Assembly (NCBI RefSeq): GCF_035998675.1 | Contig: NZ_DASYHI010000020.1 | Span: 434,001 to 498,000, forward strand | Direction of reading: 5' to 3' | Source: Telluribacter sp035998675 | GTDB taxonomy: Bacteria; Bacteroidota; Bacteroidia; Cytophagales; Spirosomataceae | DNA length: 64,000 nt | Part shown: positions 8,176 to 17,287 of the stretch, in pieces | Layout: each line of letters begins with the position of its first letter | Position numbering within the stretch: position 1 is the first letter of the stretch | Translations under genes and position numbers: made by a program | Notes under the pieces: model-generated | Told to the model about the DNA's origin: nothing | Seen by the model: the letters and a program-made list of their open reading frames with translations, nothing else | The model's database searches: none

Positions 8176-9921
8176 CTATTTTCTTCTCAAAACCACCTGA
8201 TAGGGCCCTGACTCTTTTCCCTCCTGCTCCACAACTACCCGAAGGTCGGTTGGTCCGGAGGGTAGGTTAATATTTTGGATAAAGCCTCGGCTACCATTGT
8301 CGGTGAGCGAACCTTTGAACGACCTGCCGCCACCAGTGAGGGTAAGTACCCCCCGCGGAAGCGGCTTTTCCAGAATAACTTCGGCCTCAAAACTGGCCGG
8401 TTGCGCTACGTCTACCTTCCATAAGCCCTGATCGCCCCAGCCTTGCCCTTCGGTAAGTAGCCAGTCCTGACGACTAAGTCGGGTGGTTGTTTCGTTGGGG
8501 GTACCCAGTATTATGCGCGGTTTGGCGTAGTTGTCGGGGCGGGTAGCTGACACTTCCCGAAACCAGACCATATAGTCCTCTTTCATCTGCTGCACTACCT
8601 GGGGTAACTCTTCAACCAGGTTTTGTTTCTCCCCCGGGTCCCGGAGAATATCGTACAACTCAAATTTTTTTCCGTCGGTACTTAGCAACTTATAGCGGGG
8701 GGCGCGGGCGGCAAAATTGACAAAGGGTAGAGGTTCATCGCCCCGGTGCCATTGCAAATACAAACTACGGTCCGGCCAGTGGGTGGTACGTCCCTCGGCT
8801 AAGGGAAGGAAGCTTCTTCCGTCGATTTTCCGATCAGTGGGAAGTGGCGCGCCTGCGGCATCCAGCAATGTGGGCATGATATCCAGGTGAGCCACCGGGC
8901 GGTCGCTGATGGTACCGGCTTTGATTCGGGCAGGCCAGCGCATAAAGTAGGATGTACGAATTCCTCCTTCCCTGGGTTGCCCCTTTCCTCCCCTAAACGG
9001 ACCGTTATAGCGGGTAGTCTGGGGGCCATTATCCGTGAGAAATATAACAATTGTATTTTCTGTCAACTCCCATTCATCCAGCTTCCGAAGCAGTTTCCCT
9101 ACATTCTGGTCCACATTCTCAACCATCGCGTAAATCCGGGCCAGGTCATCGGCCCGTTTTTTAGGGTTTGGGAAATCGCCGCGCAGGGCCGCCGCTACAT
9201 TTTTGCTTTTGTATTTGGCCAGCAGTTCCTGGGGTACATCATGAAAAGGATCGTGAGGAGCATTGGTGGCAATGTAGGTAAAGAAGGGTTTCCGCTGCTG
9301 CGCACTTTGCTGAATAAAACTGAGGGCGTTGTCAAAGTAGACATCGGTACAGTACCCTTTGGTTTGTATTTCCTCCCCGTTGTGAAACAGGATAGGGTCC
9401 GTGTATCGACGGTTGTTATGCAGGGGCTCGGAAGGTTGGGCCAGGCCACCGCCAAAATGAACAAGTACTTCATCAAACCCCTGATCACCGGGACGCATGG
9501 GATAGGCATCGCCCAGGTGCCATTTGCCAAATATTCCGGTCTGGAAGCCCCGGGATTTAAGTACCTCGGCCACTGTTACCTCCTCGGTGTCCATCATTGA
9601 ACGACCCAGGTAGGTATCAATAACCCGCGTCCGGTAGTTGTAACGGCCCGTCATGAGGCTAGCCCGGGTAGGGCTACATACCGGACTCACATAAAAATGG
9701 GTCATGCTCACACTTTGCCTGGCCAGAGCATCAATATGGGGCGTCTCAATAACCGGGTTCCCCGTTACGCCCAGGTCACCATAACCCTGGTCATCGGTCA
9801 TGATCAGAATAATATTCGGAGGGTTATCCAACGAGTTTTGATTCCGGACCGCGCTGCTCCGGTGGCAGCTCAAACCGAATACGAATATAAAAAGGAAAAA
9901 CGCGACAGTAAAGCGAAGCAT
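8176..9921 (-). CDS. Sulfatase lipoprotein (type I, formylglycine dependent)
   Basis: A 581-residue sulfatase. The N-terminus has a lipoprotein signal ending VFGLSC (Cys19), so it is probably anchored in a membrane and faces the periplasm or surface. Catalytic hallmarks: metal-binding NIILIMTDDQGYGDLG, the formylglycine motif CSPTRASLMTGR (Cys82, which a maturase must convert), GKWHLGD, and FLTDNGPQ. An extra C-terminal beta-rich region of about 100 residues follows the sulfatase fold. Substrate cannot be read from sequence; sulfated polysaccharide or glycosaminoglycan is likely. No SusC/D pair is nearby. Confidence 0.92.
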   Translation of the reverse strand: MLRFTVAFFLFIFVFGLSCHRSSAVRNQNSLDNPPNIILIMTDDQGYGDLGVTGNPVIETPHIDALARQSVSMTHFYVSPVCSPTRASLMTGRYNYRTRVIDTYLGRSMMDTEEVTVAEVLKSRGFQTGIFGKWHLGDAYPMRPGDQGFDEVLVHFGGGLAQPSEPLHNNRRYTDPILFHNGEEIQTKGYCTDVYFDNALSFIQQSAQQRKPFFTYIATNAPHDPFHDVPQELLAKYKSKNVAAALRGDFPNPKKRADDLARIYAMVENVDQNVGKLLRKLDEWELTENTIVIFLTDNGPQTTRYNGPFRGGKGQPREGGIRTSYFMRWPARIKAGTISDRPVAHLDIMPTLLDAAGAPLPTDRKIDGRSFLPLAEGRTTHWPDRSLYLQWHRGDEPLPFVNFAARAPRYKLLSTDGKKFELYDILRDPGEKQNLVEELPQVVQQMKEDYMVWFREVSATRPDNYAKPRIILGTPNETTTRLSRQDWLLTEGQGWGDQGLWKVDVAQPASFEAEVILEKPLPRGVLTLTGGGRSFKGSLTDNGSRGFIQNINLPSGPTDLRVVVEQEGKESGPYQVVLRRK

Positions 9922-10000
9922 AGTATTTAGGGAATATACAATACAAAGCAGCCGGTAAAATAGAGCTACTGACCCAAAGCGCCCTATTATTGTCAGGTAC

Positions 10001-10786
10001 CTAATCGTAGGCTTCTTCGTCCTCGCCCCGGGAAGTACTCAGGTAAGAGCCTTCCTCGGTTTTTGTGGAGCCAGCGACCAGTTTATTGATTTGGTCCATT
10101 TCTCCGACCGTCAGGTTACGCCACTTGCCCGGGGGTAGGTCGCGCAGGGTAATGTTCATGATGCGTACCCGCCTGAGTCGGGTTACGCTGTAGCCCAGGT
10201 ACTCGCACATACGGCGTATCTGGCGGTTAAGGCCCTGAGTCAGTATAATTGTGAACACATAACTGCTTTCCTTGCGCACGTAACATTTCTGAGTAACGGT
10301 ATCCAGAATAGGTACTCCGTTGCTCATTCTTTGTATAAACTCCGGCGTTACGGGTTTATCAACCGTTACCAGGTACTCTTTTTCGTGGTTATTACCGGCT
10401 CGTAGAATCTTATTAACGATATCTCCGTCGCTGGTCAGGAAAATAAGCCCCTCCGAAGGTTTATCCAGACGGCCGATCGGGAATATGCGTTCAGGGTGGT
10501 TGATATAGTCAATAATGTTTCCTTTTATGTGTCGCTCGGTGGTGCAGGTAATACCTACGGGTTTATTAAAAGCCAGGTAGACTTCCGCATTGCGCCGGGC
10601 TTTAAGTAATTTTCCATTAATGCGGACCTCGTCTTCCCGGGTTGCTTTATCCCCCAGTACGGCCGGTCGGCCGTTAAGGGTTACCTTTCCCTGTTCAATG
10701 AGTTTGTCCGCTTCGCGGCGCGAGCAAAAGCCTGTTTCACTGATGAATTTGTTGAGCCGGGTGGCTGATGCGCTGTCGTCTGCCAT
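10001..10786 (-). CDS. rluF: 23S rRNA pseudouridine synthase, RluF type
   Basis: A 261-residue RsuA-family pseudouridine synthase. It has an N-terminal S4 RNA-binding domain (RLNKFISETGFCSRREAD) and the catalytic motif GRLDKPSEGLIFLTSDGD with Asp108. The stretch VNKILRAGNNHEKEYLVTVDKP is the pattern that separates RluF (U2604 of 23S rRNA) from RsuA/RluB/RluE. An acidic tail of about 25 residues follows. Starts 14 bp after the GH25 stop on the same strand, so the two are probably co-transcribed. Confidence 0.92.
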   Translation of the reverse strand: MADDSASATRLNKFISETGFCSRREADKLIEQGKVTLNGRPAVLGDKATREDEVRINGKLLKARRNAEVYLAFNKPVGITCTTERHIKGNIIDYINHPERIFPIGRLDKPSEGLIFLTSDGDIVNKILRAGNNHEKEYLVTVDKPVTPEFIQRMSNGVPILDTVTQKCYVRKESSYVFTIILTQGLNRQIRRMCEYLGYSVTRLRRVRIMNITLRDLPPGKWRNLTVGEMDQINKLVAGSTKTEEGSYLSTSRGEDEEAYD

Positions 10787-10800
10787 TTTAGTTTTGCTTA

Positions 10801-11601
10801 CTACTTTTCAAACTTTTCCCAGGTTTCGGCATCATAGAGGTACACATTAAAGTCGACGTAGCCCTTCACGCCGTCTACCCAACCTTTTTCGCTGTGCTGC
10901 CAGAATAGTACCTGGGAGTTGTCGGCCAGGTCGCCCAGGTGGGTGCGGGAGTAACCGGCCAGCCAAAGCGGATAGTCATTAAAATTACCGGCGATGTACT
11001 TCAGGTAAAAATGTTCGTTGGTATAAATTATCGGCCTGACTCCGTAGTGTTTTTCAATCAGGGTAAGCCAGTTCCGAACGCCTTTGATAATAATATCAGC
11101 GGGTTTTCCGGCCTCAACTTCCAGGTCAAGTACCGGGGGCAGGTCGCCCTTTTGCATTTTTACTCTTTTAATAAAATTTTCGGCCTGAAGGTTAGAGTAC
11201 ACCCTGGGATTATAAAAATGGTAAGCCCCCCGTTTCATCCCTACCCGACGCGCTTCCCGCCAGTTTCGTTCAAACTGCCGGTCGTAGTGGGAGGCACCCT
11301 CGGTCGCTTTGATATACACAAAATCAATACGGACTCCCTCGGATTTAACAGCTTTAAGTTTTTCCCAGTCAATGCGGGCATTGTGGTGGGAAATATCAAT
11401 ACCGTGTACCGGGTACTTCATGGGCAACCTGATTCCAAACCGCTTGATGTGGGTCCACTTGTTTTCATTGGGGGTTTTCATCCACCAGGCCAGGCCCGCC
11501 ACGAGCAAAGCTACCCCCAACACAATACCCCAACCTACCAGGGGTAATGGTTTCTTTGCGGGTTCTTTTTTACTTCCTGACTTTCTTGCTTTAAGTGCCA
11601 T
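10801..11601 (-). CDS. Membrane-anchored GH25 lysozyme
   Basis: 266 residues from the ATG at 11601. A basic N-terminus precedes one transmembrane segment (GWGIVLGVALLVAGLAWW, about 24-41), then a complete GH25 (Chalaropsis/Cellosyl-type muramidase) domain. Catalytic-region motifs are HGIDISHHN, FVYIKATEG and PPVLDLEVE, the last holding the acidic pair. It would cleave the MurNAc-GlcNAc bond of peptidoglycan from the periplasmic face. The reading frame stays open 40 codons upstream, but that stretch runs into a terminator hairpin and lacks family similarity, so the shorter start is used. Confidence 0.9.
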   Translation of the reverse strand: MALKARKSGSKKEPAKKPLPLVGWGIVLGVALLVAGLAWWMKTPNENKWTHIKRFGIRLPMKYPVHGIDISHHNARIDWEKLKAVKSEGVRIDFVYIKATEGASHYDRQFERNWREARRVGMKRGAYHFYNPRVYSNLQAENFIKRVKMQKGDLPPVLDLEVEAGKPADIIIKGVRNWLTLIEKHYGVRPIIYTNEHFYLKYIAGNFNDYPLWLAGYSRTHLGDLADNSQVLFWQHSEKGWVDGVKGYVDFNVYLYDAETWEKFEK

Positions 11602-11674
11602 ACCATCACAAAAATACAAAAGCCGGTTGAAATGGCTCTGCCTCCCAAAAATTGTTTGCACCTTAAGTATTGAC

Positions 11675-11709
11675 AAAATAAAAAGTCCCTCCTCAAGCAG
11701 AGGAGGGAC
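11675..11709 (-). terminator. Rho-independent terminator of the peroxiredoxin gene
   Basis: A perfect 10-bp stem (GTCCCTCCTC, 11685-11694, with GAGGAGGGAC, 11700-11709) and 5-nt loop. Read on the minus strand it is followed by TTTTTTATTTT, a proper U-tract, 33 bp after the peroxiredoxin stop codon. Confidence 0.85.
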
Positions 11710-11741
11710 CCGAAGGTACATATAAGTTTCAGCCAGCCAAA

Positions 11742-12377
11742 TTACTTGTTTGGCTGCGGAGTATAGCGCAGGTAAGGCTTTACGATACGCAACCCTTTCG
11801 TAAATTTTTTCTCGGCATCTTCGGTACTTATCGCCGGTACCACTATCACATCGTCTCCGTCTTTCCAGTCGGCCGGGGTAGCTACTGAATGGTTGGCGGT
11901 AAGCTGAAGGGAGTCTACCACACGTAGTAGCTCGTTGAAGTTACGACCCGTGGACGCAGGATACGTCAGTGTCAATTTAATTTTTTTATCCGGACCAACG
12001 ATAAATACCGAACGTACGGTAGTTTTTTCGCTGGCATTGGGGTGAATCATATCGTACAACTCAGCCACCTTGCGGCCTTCGTCGGCAATGATAGGAAAAT
12101 TAACCTCCGAACCGGTTACTTCATTAATGTCCGGAATCCAGCGGTTGTGGGAGTCCAGGTCGTCTACACTTACGGCCAAAACCTTTACGTTGCGCTGCTC
12201 AAACTCACCTTTTAACAGGGCTGTTTTGCCTAGTTCGGTAGTACATACGGGGGTAAAATCGGCCGGGTGGGAAAAAAGCATTCCCCAACTGTTTCCTAGC
12301 CATTCATGAAAGCGGATGGAACCCTGGGTGGAACCTGCCTCAAAATCAGGGGCAATGTCTCCTAAGCGAAGTGACAT
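11742..12377 (-). CDS. 1-Cys peroxiredoxin (Prx6 family)
   Basis: 211 residues. The peroxidatic motif is HPADFTPVCTTELG (Cys45), and the long C-terminal extension with VRSVFIVGPDKKIK and TPADWKDGDDVIV is that of Prx6-type enzymes; no second resolving Cys is seen. Reduces hydrogen peroxide and organic hydroperoxides in the cytoplasm using an external thiol. A single-gene unit with its own terminator. Upstream, about 390 bp of AT-rich DNA separate it from the divergent histidine kinase. Confidence 0.93.
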   Translation of the reverse strand: MSLRLGDIAPDFEAGSTQGSIRFHEWLGNSWGMLFSHPADFTPVCTTELGKTALLKGEFEQRNVKVLAVSVDDLDSHNRWIPDINEVTGSEVNFPIIADEGRKVAELYDMIHPNASEKTTVRSVFIVGPDKKIKLTLTYPASTGRNFNELLRVVDSLQLTANHSVATPADWKDGDDVIVVPAISTEDAEKKFTKGLRIVKPYLRYTPQPNK

Positions 12378-12765
12378 AGTTGTGTAGGTTTTTAGGTTTT
12401 AAAATTAAACTCTATATAGTTTATAGACTTTAAACACAAAGATAAAAGATAAGATTCATACAAACCGGTCTTTTTCTGCACCACATTTTTCGGCTAATCA
12501 GAGAAACAGCATAAGTAAAAAATTGAACATTTCTAATTTGAAGTCAGAAATTACCAATAAAAAAGTTCTTTTCCCGCTTTTTGCTTTTCCCCTTATTTAA
12601 CCAAAAAAATGAGAAAAGATACAGTTGGTCGAAATTTACGGAGATGGACTTATCATAACCGTTATTTTCATAATTGTAAATATCGCTTTTGTAAAGCATA
12701 AATGAATAAAGATAAAGCAAATTAAGAGGTAGGTCCTCCTGATCAGGCTTATCACACACACGGCT
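12378..12765. other. AT-rich divergent spacer
   Basis: 388 bp between the divergent peroxiredoxin and PAS-kinase genes. It must hold both promoters, but I could not fix a convincing pair of -33/-7 boxes for either. An 85-codon minus-strand frame crosses it; its composition is low-complexity and I do not call it a gene. Confidence 0.4.
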
Positions 12766-14259
12766 ATGACATACGTAATGAATTCCCCGAAAAGCTCGCA
12801 TACCGCGACCGAAACCCTTGCCCTGCTTATTCAGGGTATCAACGCCGGTGTTTGGGACTGGGATATCAGGTCAGGACAGGAATGGTGGAGTAACCGGTTT
12901 TATGAACTTCTGGGGTACGACGACCTTGAACTGGAAGCTTCTAACGAAAATTTTCTGAACGTACTGCTTCATCCCGACGACCGGGAAAGGGTAATAGAAA
13001 TTACGAAACTTCACCTGAGAAAGCAGCTACCTTACCGGATAAATATCCGGCTGAAAAACAAAGAAGGCCGGTACCAATGGTTTGAAACCGCGGGACAGGC
13101 CAAATTTGATGACCTTGGAGAACCCATCCGGATGATTGGGTCGGTGGTTAATATTGACCAGAAAATCCGGAACCTCAACGAATTGGAACGCAGCAAGCGG
13201 TTTTTGGAAGAAACCGAGCGAATGGCCAAAGTCGGGGGCTGGGATTTTAACCTGGGTAGCGACGAAGTACGCTGGTCAAAAACGGTATACGATATTCATG
13301 AACTACCCCACGGGGGCAACATACGAATTGAGGAAGCCATTCAGTATTATACCGAGGAGTCACGGCAGGTTATCCGGGAAAAACTAACCTTGGCGTTGGA
13401 ATTCAGAATACCCTTTGACCTTGAATTACAACTCTTGACGGCCAGAAATAACCGGATATGGGTCAGGGTGGCGGGTAAGCCTATTCTTAACCCGGAAGGA
13501 AAGGTCGTGGGGCTGATGGGTACTTTTCAGGATATTAATGAACAGAAAAAAAGGGAGATACAGCTGGAAGATTCGCTTCGGGTTATTTCCTGTCAGAATA
13601 ACCGCATGCTGGATTTTGCCCATATTGTCTCCCATAATCTGCGGTCTCATACCAGTAATCTGCAAATGATGCTGGAAGTAATGAAAATCACCGATAGCAG
13701 TGAGGACAGAGCGGCCATTATCAACCACATTGACCAGATATCCGAAGAATTAAATCAAACCATAGTCCACCTGAACCAAGTACTTTTTGTTCAAAATAAT
13801 ATTGACCAGCATAAACAGGTACTTAACCTGGCCGACTATATTAAGGTGACGGAAAAAGCTTTGCAAAAGGAGATTGAGGAGCATGACGTACTGCTAGTAC
13901 ACGATGCACACGAATGTCCGGAAGTGGAAGGCCACCCAAAGTACCTGGAAAGTATCCTGATAAATCTGGTTTCCAACGCCATCAGGTACCGGCAGCCCGG
14001 GCGCGCGCCCATTATCACCCTAAGATCATTTCTGGAACACAATAAACCTGTACTTCTTGTTTCCGACAACGGCAGTGGTATTGACCTCTCGAGGTACGCA
14101 TCTGATTTATTTGGTATGTACAAAACCTTTCACGGAAACCCGGAAGCCAGGGGCATCGGATTGTACCTAACCAGGAATCAGGTAGAAGCAATGGGTGGAA
14201 AAATTGAAGTCAGCAGCGAACCCGGCCTGGGTTCTACTTTTAAAATTACTTTTTTATGA
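12766..14259 (+). CDS. Soluble PAS-PAS sensor histidine kinase
   Basis: 497 residues with no membrane segment, so a cytoplasmic sensor. Two PAS/PAC units (about 18-132 and 150-262) of PAS_3 type are seen, each ending in a PAC motif such as MIGSVVNIDQKIR and LMGTFQDINEQKKRE. The phosphoacceptor box is FAHIVSHNLRSHTSN (His290), of the HisKA variant common in Bacteroidota, followed by N box ILINLVSNAIRY, G1 VSDNGSGID and G2 ARGIGLYLTRN. Start could also be the ATG four codons later. The stop overlaps the next start by 4 bp (ATGA), so it forms a pair with the response regulator. Confidence 0.92.
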   Translation: MTYVMNSPKSSHTATETLALLIQGINAGVWDWDIRSGQEWWSNRFYELLGYDDLELEASNENFLNVLLHPDDRERVIEITKLHLRKQLPYRINIRLKNKEGRYQWFETAGQAKFDDLGEPIRMIGSVVNIDQKIRNLNELERSKRFLEETERMAKVGGWDFNLGSDEVRWSKTVYDIHELPHGGNIRIEEAIQYYTEESRQVIREKLTLALEFRIPFDLELQLLTARNNRIWVRVAGKPILNPEGKVVGLMGTFQDINEQKKREIQLEDSLRVISCQNNRMLDFAHIVSHNLRSHTSNLQMMLEVMKITDSSEDRAAIINHIDQISEELNQTIVHLNQVLFVQNNIDQHKQVLNLADYIKVTEKALQKEIEEHDVLLVHDAHECPEVEGHPKYLESILINLVSNAIRYRQPGRAPIITLRSFLEHNKPVLLVSDNGSGIDLSRYASDLFGMYKTFHGNPEARGIGLYLTRNQVEAMGGKIEVSSEPGLGSTFKITFL

Positions 14260-14654
14260 AAAGGATTGAAACCGCCTACATTATTGATGACAGCCGGATC
14301 TATGTTTTTGGTTTGACCAAAATCATCCAGACCTACAAGCTGTGCGATAATGTAATGGTATTTGAGAACGGAGAAAAAGCAATAAGGTACATTGCTGATA
14401 ATATTACTGATAAGGGCGCCTTGCCGGAAATTATTTTTCTGGATATAAACATGCCCATTATGAACGGCTGGGATTTCCTGGATGAGTTTATAAAGTTAAA
14501 AGACAGTATCCATAAAAATATTGTCATTTACATGGTAAGTTCATCCATTAACCCGCAGGATCTGGAAAGAGCTAAAACATACAGCGAAATTTCCGAATAC
14601 ATCATCAAACCCATTGCCATTAGTCGCCTAAGGGAGTTGCTGACTGAGGCGTAG
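14256..14654 (+). CDS. Single-domain response regulator
   Basis: 132 residues comprising only a receiver domain: acidic pair at 11-12 (IIDDSR), phosphoacceptor Asp63 in FLDINMP, Ser/Thr switch in YMVSSS, and the Lys of YIIKP. With no output domain it probably acts through protein contact or as a phosphotransfer intermediate. Translationally coupled to the PAS kinase. Confidence 0.92.
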   Translation: MKRIETAYIIDDSRIYVFGLTKIIQTYKLCDNVMVFENGEKAIRYIADNITDKGALPEIIFLDINMPIMNGWDFLDEFIKLKDSIHKNIVIYMVSSSINPQDLERAKTYSEISEYIIKPIAISRLRELLTEA

Positions 14655-14693
14655 GTTCGCAGGTACTAAAAAGGGGCTTTTACCATAATATAA

Positions 14694-14726
14694 AGCGGAG
14701 GATACTGGTTTACAGTACCCTCCGCT
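14694..14726. terminator. Bidirectional hairpin between convergent genes
   Basis: AGCGGAGG-A-TACTG pairs with CAGTA-C-CCTCCGCT around a 5-nt loop, with one A-C mismatch. It sits between the response regulator and the convergent DUF1080 gene. U-tracts are weak on both strands (CGTTTAT; TTTATATT). Confidence 0.6.
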
Positions 14727-14738
14727 CGTTTATAAAGC

Positions 14739-15848
14739 CTACTGTACCTGTAAATTGACGGCAAAATCGGGTACCGGACCCAGTACTGTTTCCAGCCTGA
14801 ACTTTACTTTGTTACCCACTTTACTTCCAGCCTTAGCCGACACGGGAATCTTTAATTTTTCACCCTTTTTTAGTACGAGCGGAAAAGCAGGCAGCTTTAC
14901 CGAAAATTGCTCCAGTTCCTTACCTATCAGTTCGGCCGCAATTAGTTCGACAGCTTCTCCCTGGTTTTGTATTTCCAGGGTCTGAATTTCCTTTTCCGAA
15001 ACCTTTACGTCCTGCCGGGTACTTACCAATTTAGGACGACCCACCTGGACAAAATTGACTGGTCGCAGTTCAATGTTTCGCAGGAAATGCTCCGCACCCT
15101 CGCTCTGAAACTGAATCTGCCCCCCGGTGGTTTGTTCCTGCAGGTCGGCCCGGTAAATATTATACAGTCGATTGACCACAAAACCATTGACAATAAATAC
15201 TGCGTCGGCACCCCGTGCTACCAGCTCACCGGTCGTCCACTGGTCAGGGGCACTTTCAAAATTTCCCGACCGGAAAACGCGCTTGTCGGTAGGCTGGAGG
15301 GGTGCCAAGGGATCATACTGGTTTACCTCATCGGCATCATCTTTGGCGGGCGAAAAAGCCAGCTGCGGTACCCCGGCACCTACGTTGTGGTAGTCGCCGA
15401 TATCAGTTTCCTGAATCTGCATTTCAATGGAGCGCATCCAACACTTGGAGCCGTAGTCGTAGGGCAGCGAACAATGAAACAGCAGTCCGCCGTCGGCCAC
15501 GGCGTTTTGGCGGGGTGCCCATTTTTCTTTACCAAACTTCACCTGGTACCGCAGGTGGTAGTTGCCGTAAGACTGCTCGGTAAATACCCCGCCCCAGTCC
15601 TGACCGGATACCCGTATCATGCCGTTTTCTACTTTGAATACCCCGTGGGGATCTTTATTCAGGCCAATGGGGGTCTGGTCGGCGGCGGCTCTGGATGGTA
15701 AAAGATAAGTACCCCAGCCCCGGAGGTTTTTGCCGTTGAATAAGCTTTGCCAGGTACTAACCGGGCTGGGCTGTTCGCTCCCGGAAAACCCGGCGGACAG
15801 GACCGTAAGTACCAAAAACGAGAGAAGTAGTAAGATTGGCTTTTTCAT
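14739..15848 (-). CDS. Secreted DUF1080 (3-keto-disaccharide hydrolase-like) protein
   Basis: 369 residues from the ATG at 15848, which opens a signal peptide (MKKPILLLLSFLVLTVLSAG). A DUF1080 concanavalin-like domain follows: WQSLFNGKNLRGWGTY, GMIRVSG, NYHLRYQVKFG, DGGLLFHCS, MEIQ-like MRSIEMQIQETDIGDYH, and a closing QIQFQSEGAEHFLRNIEL. The last ~110 residues form an additional beta-rich domain. DUF1080 proteins include 3-keto-glycoside hydrolases. Divergent from an AraC regulator that probably controls it. An in-frame ATG 30 codons upstream would disrupt the signal peptide. Confidence 0.85.
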   Translation of the reverse strand: MKKPILLLLSFLVLTVLSAGFSGSEQPSPVSTWQSLFNGKNLRGWGTYLLPSRAAADQTPIGLNKDPHGVFKVENGMIRVSGQDWGGVFTEQSYGNYHLRYQVKFGKEKWAPRQNAVADGGLLFHCSLPYDYGSKCWMRSIEMQIQETDIGDYHNVGAGVPQLAFSPAKDDADEVNQYDPLAPLQPTDKRVFRSGNFESAPDQWTTGELVARGADAVFIVNGFVVNRLYNIYRADLQEQTTGGQIQFQSEGAEHFLRNIELRPVNFVQVGRPKLVSTRQDVKVSEKEIQTLEIQNQGEAVELIAAELIGKELEQFSVKLPAFPLVLKKGEKLKIPVSAKAGSKVGNKVKFRLETVLGPVPDFAVNLQVQ

Positions 15849-15980
15849 AATACACAAATGGTTAGCTGTTACACTGGATTGAGCGTTCAACTTTCTGCTG
15901 AAAGATTGGTACGCCAAAAGTAGAGAAGGTAAGTACAATGCTTATTGTATAAATCTACTATTTATCGGTAAATACACTAT

Positions 15981-16853
15981 ATGAAGCGTTATATCCAGTA
16001 CGAGCCATTCAATATCTACACGTTTGAGGCCAGTGAGTGGCCGCATCCGGTCCATAATCACAGCTATTTTGAAATCATTTTCATCCGCAGCGGACGGGGT
16101 AATCATTGTATAAACGACAACAGCTTCCACTATTCAGCGGGAGATGTTTTCCTGCTGGGGCCGGAAGACTACCACTATTTCGAAATTGCGGAGCTTACCG
16201 AGTTTTGCTACATCCGGTTTACCGAAGTTTTTCTGGAAGACCATACCCAACCCAAATCACCGAACTGGATACGCACCGTTGAGTCCCTCCTGAATTCGCC
16301 CTATCAGTCGTGTGGCTCCCTGGTTGCTGATCGGCAGGAAAAGACTTTACTCGAACACCTGCTTACGGTACTTATCCACGAATACACCCACCGGGAAGAA
16401 GGCTCCTACGACCTGATTATGAATGGCATTATGAAAGCTATATTGGGCATTCTGGCCCGAAACGGCGTCAGGGAAGACCTGGTCAAACGAAAGGATATTA
16501 AAAGCGCTAAGCTGATTGAAGATATAGTACTTTACGTAAGGCAGCATATCCGGGAGCCCGAACAGCTCCGGATCGAGCACCTGGTTGGCAGATTCAACTA
16601 CTCGGCCAGCTACCTGAGCGCCCTGTTTAAAACCCAGACCGGCGAGTCGTTACAACAGTATATTCTGAAGTACAAGCTCAAACTTATTGAGAATCGCCTG
16701 CTGTACAGCAGTCTGAGCGTGTCACAGATAACCTACGAATTTGGCTTTACGGACGGAAGCCACCTGAATAAACTGTTCAAGAAGTACTATGGCATGACGC
16801 CGAATGAGTTTAGACATTCTCTTTCGGGCAAAGATGAGAAATCAGTGGGGTAG
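15981..16853 (+). CDS. AraC-family transcriptional regulator
   Basis: 290 residues: an N-terminal cupin sensor domain (HPVHNHSYFEIIFIRSGRG ... FHYSAGDVFLLGPEDYHYF) and a C-terminal double helix-turn-helix (about 185-280) with FNYSASYLSALFKTQTGESLQQYI and ITYEFGFTDGSHLNKLFKKYYGMTPNEFR. It lies divergent from the DUF1080 gene across 132 bp, so local control of that gene in response to a sugar-like ligand is the simplest inference. Confidence 0.9.
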   Translation: MKRYIQYEPFNIYTFEASEWPHPVHNHSYFEIIFIRSGRGNHCINDNSFHYSAGDVFLLGPEDYHYFEIAELTEFCYIRFTEVFLEDHTQPKSPNWIRTVESLLNSPYQSCGSLVADRQEKTLLEHLLTVLIHEYTHREEGSYDLIMNGIMKAILGILARNGVREDLVKRKDIKSAKLIEDIVLYVRQHIREPEQLRIEHLVGRFNYSASYLSALFKTQTGESLQQYILKYKLKLIENRLLYSSLSVSQITYEFGFTDGSHLNKLFKKYYGMTPNEFRHSLSGKDEKSVG

Positions 16854-16904
16854 CAATTTAGGTTAAGATAAAGCGATTTTAGGTGGCACTCTGGTGGCAA
16901 TTAA

Positions 16905-16942
16905 TAAAAAAAACCTCCAAATTTTTAAAATTTGGAGGTTTC
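16905..16942 (-). terminator. Rho-independent terminator of the tRNA-Ala gene
   Basis: An almost perfect palindrome (AAACCTCCAAATTTT / AAAATTTGGAGGTTT). On the minus strand it follows the tRNA 3' end directly and continues into a run of T residues. Confidence 0.85.
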
Positions 16943-16944
16943 TG

Positions 16945-17018
<74 letters not shown>

Positions 17019-17180
17019 TTCGTGCCTATTACCGCTAACGGAGTGCAAAGATGTTGTACAGATTTTAGATACACAAGTTCAATCGCTATTTTTTTTCTTT
17101 TTTCTAAAGAAGTGTCACCTGTCCAACTTCGGAAGTTACTCCATTTTATTTGTTTGATACCAGACTAAACTATTTTTCGT

Positions 17181-17188
17181 TAACTTTG
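17181..17188 (+). promoter_or_regulatory. -7 box of the desaturase gene
   Basis: TAACTTTG fully matches TAnnTTTG. A TTTG lies upstream at 17153-17156, but the 24-bp spacing is longer than the usual 19-21. Predicted leader about 95 nt. Confidence 0.35.
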
Positions 17189-17287
17189 AAATTGGCTTTC
17201 AGGTAGGTTGATCTAATTTTTAAAGTTGGTTCTTCTATTTGTCTTCTGCCTCAGTACTAAAGAACTAAAGAGCAACCGATCCCTTCA

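Noticed and set aside
16881..16899. Attachment-site duplication next to tRNA-Ala (GGTGGCA twice)
   Set aside because: Only 7 bp, spaced 4 bp apart, and unlike any part of the tRNA 3' end; no integrase gene nearby.
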